Assembly: GCA_963693365.1 (NCBI GenBank)
Contig: CAVNZM010000004.1
Coordinates: forward strand, 12,772,001-12,836,000
Reading direction: 5' to 3'
From: Amoebidium appalachense
Lineage: Eukaryota; Ichthyosporea
Length of the DNA stretch: 64,000 bases
Part shown: positions 54,041 through 63,113 of the stretch, one piece after another
Layout of the letters: every line of letters begins with the position of its first letter
Position numbering within the stretch: the stretch's first letter is position 1
The notes under the pieces: model-generated
Told to the model about the DNA's origin: nothing
Databases searched by the model: none
The model's input: only the letters and a program-made list of their open reading frames with translations
Program-made: the position numbers and the translations under genes

Positions 54041-55819
54041 AAGTTCATCCCATGTGTTGGTTGCTGCTTCATAATACAACCAGTGGTCGTATGGTTCACC
54101 AACTACTTGCACATGGTGATTCCTGATGGCATCCTCGAGGACTATCTGACACGGCAGTTGCGGGTACCAATCCGCACCATCCAAAACCTCGGCGATAGGA
54201 ACAGCACTCCACAGGGCATCCGCGCTGGGAGACGTGTCAGGCTGGCCCGTGGTCTTGTTAATACCGATATAGCTGCCGCGCTGTTGTTCCAAATGGTCGG
54301 AGGGGGTTTGTACCCAAAATAACTCGATGTCTGCCTGCCAGGGGCAGACGCCGTCGGCATCGTTGAGCATGATTTGGTCAAATCCACTCGGGGGGTAGAT
54401 GACGGCCGCTTGCCGGGTTTCGGTGTCGTAAGCATACAACCCGTCAACAACGAATGGCAAATCTCTACCTTGCCCCTCCGCTTTGGCTGTTTTGAACTCT
54501 TCGCGCTCAACATCTTTCCTGATTGTGTCAATGAAGTCTCCCCAATCGAAGGGAAGCACCATGACGTGTCGTTTGTTCATGACGTCCACAAGCATCTGCC
54601 ACGACACGCCCACTTGCAGACGCCGCATGTATGTGGAAATTTCGACGGTTTCGATGTCGGTATCGATCTGGCCCAGGGGAACAAACTCGCCTTCTTCCTG
54701 CCCTTCCTGAATCTCGTAAGCAAACCACCCCGTGCACCGCCCGAATATGTTTTTGCGCTCGGCAGGCCCACCCTCGCTGTAATCCGCCTGGACCCTGCTA
54801 ACTAAATTCGAAAGCTTTTTGTCCCATTCCAGCTTGTGTCTAATGATGTTTGCGTAGTCGTACAGGTGGGCTTGGGTACGGGGTGCAGTTGTAACTGGCG
54901 GGTTTGAGGCAGCTTGTGCCAAAATATTGGCCTTTTGGGTGGCCATATCTAGTATTATATTCGCATGGACATCGTCGTAGCCGTCGTCGTCGTGGTCCCT
55001 CCGGTGGGCATAATGGTCCATCAATCGCAGCAGCAAACACGTGTTAAACGACTCTAACGTATACGCAGAGCTGTCTAACTTGACAACTCCTGCAGACCCT
55101 CGCAACCACGCAGTGCACGGCGGGTAATGCCGCAGTTTGCCGTCCCCCGTGTACCCCTCACTGGGGTGTGTCTCTACGATCCTTCTAATAGCATCCTCAG
55201 GAAGTAAACCCCACCAGTTCCAGAACCTACTATCCTGAAAATCACTGTTATTCTCTATCGCGTATTGGACATCCGCCAAAGTGGAGGTTGCAAAAAACAT
55301 ATCGGCAAAGCTCTCGCTCGTTTTTTGGTCCAGTTCGGACATTTTTGCCGCAATCTCTGCTGCTGTGGCCTGCATCACCGTCCTAGTTGCAAGGCAACAG
55401 CGCCCTTCAGGGTTGTACACGGCCAGCTTGTCATAGCTTCGGAGGTACACCGCTGTGCATGCACGGAAACCTGCTTTCAACTCTTCCTGCAGTTGCAATA
55501 GACTCAACGAGGTGTCTACCTCAAACACAACAAAAGGGTGCAACGTTTCCACTAGAGTGACATCTTCGGGGGTTGAAACCGTGGCAAGGCCGTTGGTGTT
55601 TGCAAGAGAAAACACTACAACATCTTCCCCTACAGGGCCTAACAACAGCGGTGTCTTCGATGGAACGATCCGAACACGCACTGGCATTGAGGGTGCAAGT
55701 CCCATTGCTGACAGCGAAATAATAATTCTGCCTATACCCTGCATGCCAAATCCTGTTGTGTTTTCGTGCAGCTGAGGTCGGTGTATTTGAAACGATTTGG
55801 ATATAATAACATCAGTCAT
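53960..55819 (-). CDS. 619-aa orphan protein, function unknown
   Basis: Intronless, soluble-looking, not recognised. Starts MTDVIISKSFQIHRPQL. Residues about 1-110 are beta-rich (RVRIVPSKTPLLLGP, VVVFSLAN). A Trp/aromatic motif SRFWNWWGLLPEDAI occurs at about 200. An acidic run (RRDHDDDGYDDVHAN) lies at about 287-300. Further segments are WGDFIDTIRKDVEREEF, SYIGINKTTGQPDTS and a Trp/Tyr-rich C-terminus (DHWLYYEAATNTWDELW). No signal peptide or TM segment. It is flanked on both sides by arrays of the same 50-bp unit in opposite orientation. Two CCAAT boxes and GTTAAAAG lie within 60 bp upstream of the ATG. Length and orphan status fit a structural or capsid-associated protein of a virus-like element, but nothing in the sequence proves it. 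Confidence 0.75.
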   Translation of the reverse strand: MTDVIISKSFQIHRPQLHENTTGFGMQGIGRIIISLSAMGLAPSMPVRVRIVPSKTPLLLGPVGEDVVVFSLANTNGLATVSTPEDVTLVETLHPFVVFEVDTSLSLLQLQEELKAGFRACTAVYLRSYDKLAVYNPEGRCCLATRTVMQATAAEIAAKMSELDQKTSESFADMFFATSTLADVQYAIENNSDFQDSRFWNWWGLLPEDAIRRIVETHPSEGYTGDGKLRHYPPCTAWLRGSAGVVKLDSSAYTLESFNTCLLLRLMDHYAHRRDHDDDGYDDVHANIILDMATQKANILAQAASNPPVTTAPRTQAHLYDYANIIRHKLEWDKKLSNLVSRVQADYSEGGPAERKNIFGRCTGWFAYEIQEGQEEGEFVPLGQIDTDIETVEISTYMRRLQVGVSWQMLVDVMNKRHVMVLPFDWGDFIDTIRKDVEREEFKTAKAEGQGRDLPFVVDGLYAYDTETRQAAVIYPPSGFDQIMLNDADGVCPWQADIELFWVQTPSDHLEQQRGSYIGINKTTGQPDTSPSADALWSAVPIAEVLDGADWYPQLPCQIVLEDAIRNHHVQVVGEPYDHWLYYEAATNTWDELWPDCDRYHHITSRVGDFVPFYDQWPD

Positions 55820-56165
55820 CGCGCTGATTGGCTAAACGCGGATGACACATCTTTTAACGGATGATTGGTTGGATAAATCTAGTTACCATCGGCTAGCCGC
55901 GCTGATTGGCCAAATCCAATTGGTGTTGCTTCGGCATAACCCGTGCGCAAGCCCGAAAATTCGGATTTGTTTCTTGGTATTTTTTGAAGTCCGGAATATT
56001 TTTGCCTGGGGTGTATGGTATTTTTCATCCCCAGTTAAAGGGGGTGAAAGGGGGTTCCTATTTTAGCTTACCACGAAATTTGCAGGGGTTTACCATAAAC
56101 TGAAAATATGATGGTATTTTTGAAACGTTTAGGGTATTTTTTACCGTAAAAACGGGGTTATGGTC
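55820..56165. promoter_or_regulatory. CCAAT-rich upstream region of the 619-aa gene
   Basis: GCTGATTGGCTAAAC, GATGATTGGTTGG, GCTGATTGGCC and AATCCAATTGG occur in 110 bp next to the start codon. Beyond 55970 lies a GGTATTTTT-repeated A/T-rich stretch with no gene. Confidence 0.5.
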
Positions 56166-56174
56166 GGGCCTGCC

Positions 56175-56525
56175 CGTGCGCTTGCACCTGTGTTGCTTGA
56201 GAGTAGGGTCATGAGCGCTATCACCGTGCGCTTGCACCTGTGTTGTTGGCGAGTAGGGTCATGAGCGCTATCACCGTGCGCTTGCACCTGTGTTGTTGGC
56301 GAGTAGGGTCATGAGCGCTATCACCGTGCGCTTGCACCTGTGTTGCTTGAGAGTAGGGTCATGAGCGCTATCACCGTGCGCTTGCACCTGTGTTGTTGGC
56401 GAGTAGGGTCATGAGCGCTATCACCGTGCGCTTGCACCTGTGTTGCTTGAGAGTAGGGTCATGAGCGCTATCACCGTGCGCTTGCACCTGTGTTGTTGGC
56501 GAGTAGGGTCATGATCGCTATCACC
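56175..56525. repeat. 50-bp tandem repeat, seven copies, inverted relative to 52.6 kb
   Basis: GTGCGCTTGCACCTGTGTTG + (CTTGA or TTGGC)GAGTAGGGTCATGAGCGCTATCACC, at 56175, 56226, 56276, 56326, 56376, 56426 and 56476 (approximate). It is the reverse complement of the element inside the 52.6-53.5 kb arrays. Confidence 0.94.
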
Positions 56526-56627
56526 ATACCCTTGCTCATGAGCGCCCCCCCCCCTCCCCCCCCCCCAAACCCTCCTCCCATCTGCCCGCACAACCCCAAC
56601 CCCACATTATATCGTGCACCGGGTAAC

Positions 56628-57020
56628 ATGGACGCTGGCGCACCCCTTCCCCCACCCAGCCCATTCGCACCCCCTCCCCCGATCCGCACAAGCCCGCGCA
56701 GCACCCCCGGGCCCTCCCCCATCCTACTGGCCATCCTGGCCGGCCTGATCCTCTACGTGCTCTGGGACACGTTCAGCCCACGTGTGCGGCGGCGCCTGGC
56801 AGTGCTCAAGTGCCAGCGTGCGTGCCCAATGTGTGCCAGCTGCGGCAGCTGCGTTCCCCGCCGCAAGTGTGCGCACTGCCCCCGCTGCCACGTGTGCGGT
56901 GCCAGCCCCACTCGGTGCGCACAGTGCCCCGCATGCACGCGCTGCCCGCCCGAGCAGAAGTGCCCGGCGTGCCCCACGTGTGCGCATGCGCCTGCGGTGG
57001 TGATCAAGGAGCGCACTTGA
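56628..57020 (+). CDS. Single-TM, Cys-rich (CxxC) protein, 130 aa
   Basis: Intronless, from ATG 56628 (MDAGAPLPPPSPFAPP). A Pro-rich N-terminus (about 1-30) leads to one TM segment (PSPILLAILAGLILYVLW, about 30-48), then a basic stretch (RVRRRLAVLK), then about 17 cysteines in repeated CPxC / CxxC spacing (CPMCASCGSCVPRRKCAHC, CPACTRCP, CPACPTCAH) to residue about 122. A membrane-anchored zinc-binding or disulfide-rich domain is likely. It resembles small virion membrane proteins of large DNA viruses in layout only. TATA-like ATTATATCG lies 25 bp upstream. The next gene follows after 36 bp in the same direction. Confidence 0.65.
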   Translation: MDAGAPLPPPSPFAPPPPIRTSPRSTPGPSPILLAILAGLILYVLWDTFSPRVRRRLAVLKCQRACPMCASCGSCVPRRKCAHCPRCHVCGASPTRCAQCPACTRCPPEQKCPACPTCAHAPAVVIKERT

Positions 57021-57056
57021 AGGGTTGGGTGAGCAGAGATTTTTGTGGCATAGAGT

Positions 57057-57317
57057 ATGGCGTACCAATGGGAGTACAAGCTGAAGGAGGAGCCCGGCAA
57101 GGCACCCGTGGTGCAGGCAACTATTGTGCCGACCGAGGCCACCACCCGGCGGACGCAGATGGAGCAACGAGCATACGCACAAGAGCTTGCGGAAAAGGGC
57201 TATATAGATCTGCCCGATGAGTTGGCGGAGAAGTGTGGATTCAAGAAGTGGGTGCCGAAGAATCAACGACAGACAGCAATTGTACTGCAGAAGATGATGG
57301 AGCCTGAGGATGCATAG
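57057..57317 (+). CDS. 86-aa orphan protein
   Basis: Intronless, 36 bp after the Cys-rich gene and in the same direction. Starts MAYQWEYKLKEEPGK. Highly charged and mostly helical (TQMEQRAYAQELAEKGYIDL, DELAEKCGFKKWVPKNQRQT). No TM or signal peptide and not recognised. The tight spacing without a clear separate TATA suggests readthrough or a very compact promoter, like other island genes. Confidence 0.55.
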   Translation: MAYQWEYKLKEEPGKAPVVQATIVPTEATTRRTQMEQRAYAQELAEKGYIDLPDELAEKCGFKKWVPKNQRQTAIVLQKMMEPEDA

Positions 57318-57351
57318 AGACCTACACACAAAGGATGAATGGACTTACACC

Positions 57352-57421
57352 ACAAACATGGAAAATGTAAATGACGAGAGAATCTCCACAAACATGGAAA
57401 ATGTAAATGACGAGAGAATCT
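57352..57421. repeat. 35-bp direct duplication
   Basis: CACAAACATGGAAAATGTAA + ATGACGAGAGAATCT occurs twice back to back. Confidence 0.9.
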
Positions 57422-57508
57422 GTTGGGATGTTTAATTTTGATGAGCTGGAGTCTATCTCCCCCCCCCTCCCCTTCACCGTTCAATGAAAACTTGGTAGCA
57501 TGTGTATC

Positions 57509-57651
<143 letters not shown>

Positions 57652-57949
57652 CAATGTACGTGCCAGTGTGCTTGTACACAGATTGAAAAGGAGACTTGGG
57701 GTATATTAAATGGAGTCTCTCCCGCTACCACGGGCAAATACATTCAATAATCATTACGGAAACTTGGTACTGTTACCGGGCAAATACAATATACATGAAA
57801 ATTTGGATAAGATTGAAGCAGATCACATTCGAATAAACATTACAGAAAACTTGGTATGAAAACTTTGTACCACGTCTTTCCTCCACCACACCCATCACAA
57901 ACCCCTATAGATGTGGATGTGTGCCTACTGCCCACACCACCACAAATAC

Positions 57950-58445
57950 GTTTCCCCCACCGCACCCACCACAAACCCTAAGTAAGATGTGAATGTGGGG
58001 CCTACCCGCCGCCACCACTACAACTACGTTTCCCCCACCGCACCCACCACAAACCCTAAGTAAGATGTGAATGTGGGGCCTACCCGCCGCCACCACTACA
58101 ACTACGTTTCCCCCACCGCACCCACCACAAACCCTAAGTAAGATGTGAATGTGGGGCCTACCCGCCGCCACCACTACAACTACGTTTCCCCCACCGCACC
58201 CACCACAAACCCTAAGTAAGATGTGAATGTGGGGCCTACCCGCCGCCACCACTACAACTACGTTTCCCCACCGCACCCACCACAAACCCTAAGTAAGATG
58301 TGAATGTGGGGCCTACCCGCCGCCACCACTACAACTACGTTTCCCCCACCGCACCCACCACAAACCCTAAGTAAGATGTGAATGTGGGGCCTACCCGCCG
58401 CCACCACTACAACTACGTTTCCCCCACCGCACCCACCACAAACCC
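57950..58445. repeat. 78-bp tandem repeat abutting the JmjC stop codon
   Basis: About six copies of GTTTCCCCCACCGCACCCAC + CACAAACCCTAAGTAAGATG + TGAATGTGGGGCCTACCCGC + CGCCACCACTACAACTAC. The last copy ends CACAAACCCTAGGCC, whose CTA is the complement of the JmjC stop TAG. Confidence 0.93.
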
Positions 58446-58771
58446 TAGGCCACATTCATTTTGGCTTCCTCCTCGAACTCCTTGATGTCAGCCTTGTACT
58501 TCTCTCTCAGCTTTTTCCACTGTGCAGGGGACACCTGTGGGTTGATAGTTGGGTGTAAGTGGTAGTCCAGCCAGGTGATTTGTTTATGCAAGGCTCAGAC
58601 ATCACTGTATGCCATTACCTCAAACACACCCACGCACCCACCACTACACCACCATGGCACACACCCACAGAAAACGAACTCCTACGTGTGGACCAGGTCA
58701 AGAAAAACTCTGCAAGGACCCAAAAAACCGTTTTTACGAACCCCTACATGTAATTGTGAATGCTAGGGCAT

Positions 58772-58835
<64 letters not shown>

Positions 58836-61800
58836 GTGTTTGTTTGTTTGTTTTTTTTTTTTTTTTTTTTTTTTTTTTTGGGGGGGGGGGGGGAGGGGGG
58901 GGGAGGGGGGTTACCTTGAAAACGTGTTTCCTGTCAGTGTAGCCACACGTGCATGCCGGGGGGGGCTTCTTGCCAGCGACCACAAGCCAGTTGACCGTGG
59001 CAAAATTTACCGCCTCGGCCAAGCTGCTACCAGTAGCATACCCAAAGTGGTATGCCCCAGGCAATGTGTAGATGACCTCGCCGGCCTGCTGAACCGTGTG
59101 CTGCACAGGAACACCCTTCTTCATCAAGTAACGGGGGTGGATGAACACAGACTGTCCCACCCACATGTTAGTCATATGAAAAACCGGGTGGTCGTTTTTG
59201 TAAGTGCTTTTTTGTTTTTTGTTCTTCACGTCATTCACGTCAGTGTCTACCACTCCCTCTCTCTCTCTCTTCTTGTAGTCCTCTGTTGTGTGTGTGGTCG
59301 TTTTTTTTTTTTTTTTTTTTTTTTGGGGGGGGGGGGTGGTGGTGAGGGATTACCTTATGCTGTGTGACTTTCTTGCAGATACCGGCCCCCCGAAAGGCCA
59401 AGCCTCTTGTAGATATCCTCGAGGATAGACGTGACCTGTCCATTGTACTCTGCACTGATTATATACCAGCTTTTGTCTCCGGGCCCACGGGTCATGATGT
59501 TGACACTTCCGAGCAGACCGTCTTCTGTGTGGGGCACAAACGGAGACCCCGTCGTGACACTGCAAGGAGGCATGTGATTGGGGTTAAAACAATAATTAGT
59601 TCCGACTTCGATGTGATCCAATACATTCCGAGAAGACCTGACCCATACACATACACCCAGGATGGTTCTGTGAACAAAAGGGGCATTCTGCAAACCTGCC
59701 TTTTTTCCCTTTGTTGTTTGTTGTTGTGTTTTTTTTTTTTGGGGGGGGGGGGGAAGGTGTGGGGGGGCATACTTATAGAGCATCGGTGTTGAGATGCCCT
59801 CACAGTTCTGGAACTCTCTCGATACAATCGAGCCCAGCGTCTCCAAGCTGAACATGTAGTCGATTTCTTCCCTCACTACCTGTACACACACCACATTGCA
59901 TCAACACAACATACACTCTCCGCACAAACACACGCACACACCCATGCCTACACAACATGCACCCTCTGCTGCACACACACGAATACACCCATGCCTACAC
60001 AACATGCACCCTCTGCTGCACACACACGAATACACCCATGCCTATACAACATGCACCCTCTGCTGCACACACACGAATACACCCATGCCTACACAACATG
60101 CACCCTCTGCTGCACACACACGAATACACCCATGCCTACACAACATGCACCCTCTGCTGCACACACACGAATACACCCATGCCTATACAACATGCACCCT
60201 CTGCTGCACACACACGAATACACCCATGCCTACACAACATGCACCCTCTGCTGCACACACACGAATACACCCATGCCTACAGAATACACCCATGCCTTCA
60301 CAACATGCACCCTCTGCTGCACACACACGAATACACCCATGCCTACAGAATACACCCATGCCTTCACAACATGCACCCTCTGCTGCACACACACGAATAC
60401 ACCCATGCCTACAGAATACACCCATGCCTTCACAACATGCACCCTCTGCTGCACACACACGAATACACCCATGCCTACACAACATGCACCCTCTGCTGCA
60501 CACACACGAATACACCCATGCCTACAGAATACACCCATGCCTTCACAACATGCACCCTCTGCTGCACACACACGAATACACCCATGCCTACAGAATACAC
60601 CCATGCCTTCACAACATGCACCCTCTGCTGCACACACACGAATACACCCATGCCTACACAACATGCACCCTCTGCTGCACACACACGAATACACCCATGC
60701 CTACAGAATATTACACCCATGCCGCCTTCACAACATGCACCCTCTGCTGCACACACACGAATACACCCATGCCTACACAACATGCACCCTCTGCTGCACA
60801 CACACGAATACACCCATGCCTACAGAATACACCCATGCCTTCACAACATGCACCCTCTGCTGCACACACACGAATACACCCATGCCTACACAACATGCAC
60901 CCTCTGCTGCACACACACGAATACACCCATGCCTTCACAACATGCACCCTCTGCTGCACACACACGAATACACCCATGCCTACACAACATGCACCCTCTG
61001 CTGCACACACACGAATACACCCATGCCTACACAACATGCACCCTCTGCTGCACACACACGAATACACCCATGCCTTCACAACATGCACCCTCTGCTGCAC
61101 ACACACGAATACACCCATGCCTTCACAACATGCACCCTCTGCTGCACACACACGAATACACCCATGCCTACACAACATGCACCCTCTGCTGCACACACAC
61201 GAATACACCCATGCCTTCACAACATGCACCCTCTGCTGCACACACACGAATACACCCATGCCTTCACAACATGCACCCTCTGCTGCACACACACGAATAC
61301 ACCCATGCCTACACAACATGCACCCTCTGCTGCACACACACGAATACACCCATGCCTACACAACATGCACCCTCAGCTGCACACACACGAATACACCCAT
61401 GCCTACACAACATGCACCCTCTGCTGCACACACACGAATACACCCATGCCTTCACAACATGCACCCTCTGCTGCACACACACGAATACACCCATGCCTTC
61501 ACAACATGCACCCTCTGCTGCACACACACGAATACACCCATGCCTACACAACATGCACCCTCAGCTGCACACACACGAATACACCCATGCCTACACAACA
61601 TGCACCCTCAGCTGCACACACACGAATACACCCATGCGTAGTACACAACATGCACCCTCAGCTGCACACACACGAATACACCCATGCCTACACAACATGC
61701 ACCCTCTGCACAAACACACGCACATACACACACATGACACACACGTACCTCACTGGTTGTATGGGTGTTTTTAAGAGGTGTCAGATCCGTTCCGTAAAAG

Positions 61801-62267
61801 AACATTTTACTGTAAGTTTCCGGTAAGCAGTCCAATTGCCCCCAGAACTCCTCCTCATCCAACGGGTCCCCCTGCTCAATCGTGTTAGCTCCTGTTCACG
61901 GTAACCATACCCTAATGGTTGCAAATACGCACCTCTGGAATTTGCTCTTTGATGTCGTCCCTATAAACGAGGAAGACATCCTTGATGGTGGTAGCCTCCA
62001 GACAGATCTTGGTGTAGGATTTTCTCACTGGTGTGGCCCAAGCAGCCTCTTTCAGCCCCTGCACTACCGGTTCGGGAAGCATGAACTTGACGGCACCAGC
62101 TGCCCGAACCTCGTGTCGTTTTTCCATTACCCTAACTATCGTCTCAAATGAGAGCTTTTCTAACTGCAGTTGGCTGAGATGTTTCACGGGTACCTCGGTG
62201 AACCCCACCGACTCCCCTGTCTCCGCCCCCTGCTGTTGCCCCCTATCCGCCTCCTCCGCTTCTTGCT
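58445..62267 (-). CDS. KDM4-like JmjN/JmjC histone lysine demethylase (frame conflict inside)
   Basis: Predicted Fe(II)/2-oxoglutarate-dependent demethylase of histone lysines, nuclear. Exons: 62267(or 62265)-61933, 61871-61749, 59879-59773, 59559-59354, 59151-58915, 58534-58445; an upstream exon ending at 63118 (LLGISGR) may join in phase. JmjN-like segment: MEKRHEVRAAGAVKFMLPEP. Then EEFWGQL ... FFYGTDL and GISTPMLYN lead to JmjC: PHTEDG gives the HxE iron ligands, N lies at the KDM4 position eight residues on, KSWY binds 2-oxoglutarate, GEVIYTLPGAYHFGY gives the distal His, then AEAVNFATVNWL and CTC of the KDM4 zinc site. Last exon ends KMNVA. Exon 59559-59354 is 206 nt and needs one base fewer to join frame with the next; the C6 run at 59386-59391 is the likely spot, either assembly error or a real lesion. 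Confidence 0.85.
59930..61712. repeat. 47-bp minisatellite, about 38 units, in a JmjC intron
   Basis: Unit CACACACACGAATACACCCA + TGCCTACACAACATGCACCC + TCTGCTG, with variants CTTCACAAC, CAGCTG and a higher-order insertion CTACAGAATACACCCATGCC. It fills the intron between exons 61871-61749 and 59879-59773. Because 47 is not divisible by 3 and the unit has no stop, three forward frames stay open for about 1.8 kb; these are not genes. Confidence 0.97.
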
Positions 62268-62504
62268 CTGTGTGTGTGTGTGTGTGTGTGCCATGCGTGT
62301 GTGCACGTGTGTGCCGGGTGTGTGTGCATGTTTGTGCCGGGTGTGCGTGTGCGTGTGTGTCGGGGTGGGGGGTAGGATTAGCCAAGGTGGATGCACGTGT
62401 GCAGGTGTGTGCTCTCTCTCTCTCTCTGTGTATGTGTGTGGTGGTGGTGGTGGTTGGGTGTGTGTGGCGGGGACTAGTCGAGGTGCCCAGGTGCATGCAT
62501 GCGT

Positions 62505-62527
62505 GCAGACGTGTAATGGCTTGTGTG

Positions 62528-62573
<46 letters not shown>

Positions 62574-63112
62574 TAGCCTGGCAGGTGCATGCGTGCGTGC
62601 AGACGTATGATCCCTTCCGTGTGTGTGCGGGGAGAGGGGGGATAGCCCAGGTGCATGCATGCGTGCAGACGTGTGATCCCTTCCGTGTGTGTGCGGGGAG
62701 AGGGGGGATAGCCCAGGTGCATGCATGCGTGCAGACGTGTGATCCCTTCCGTGTGTGTGCGGGGAGAGGGGGGATAGCCCAGGTGCATGCATGCGTGCAG
62801 ACGTGTGATCCCTTCCGTGTGTGTGCGGGGAGAGGGGGGATAGCCCAGGTGCATGCATGCGTGCAGACGTGTGATCCCTTCCGTGTGTGTGCGGGGAGAG
62901 GGGGGATAGCCCAGGTGCATGCATGCGTGCAGACGTGTAATGGCTTGTGTGTTGGGGGGGGGGGGGGGGGGGGGGGAGCGGGGGGATAGCCCAGGTGCAT
63001 GCGTGCGTGCAGACGTGTGATCCCTTCCGTGTGTGTGCGGGGAGAGGGGGGATAGCCCAGGTGCATGCATGCGTGCAGACGTGTAATGGCTTGTGTGTTG
63101 GGGGGGGGGGGG
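62505..63112. repeat. 66-bp minisatellite with G runs
   Basis: GGTGCATGCATGCGTGCAGA + CGTGTGATCCCTTCCGTGTG + TGTGCGGGGAGAGGGGGGAT + AGCCCA, period 66 bp (62650, 62716 and on), with G-run variants at both ends. The right end adjoins the donor at 63117. Confidence 0.94.
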
Positions 63113-63113
63113 G

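Noticed and set aside
56175-56525. CRISPR-like array of 50-bp units
   Set aside because: Units are contiguous and nearly identical, with no variable spacers and no cas-like genes.
59896-61826. Three overlapping ~600-aa open frames
   Set aside because: They are three frames of one 47-bp minisatellite without stops, lying in a JmjC intron; the products are only His/Thr/Pro repeats.
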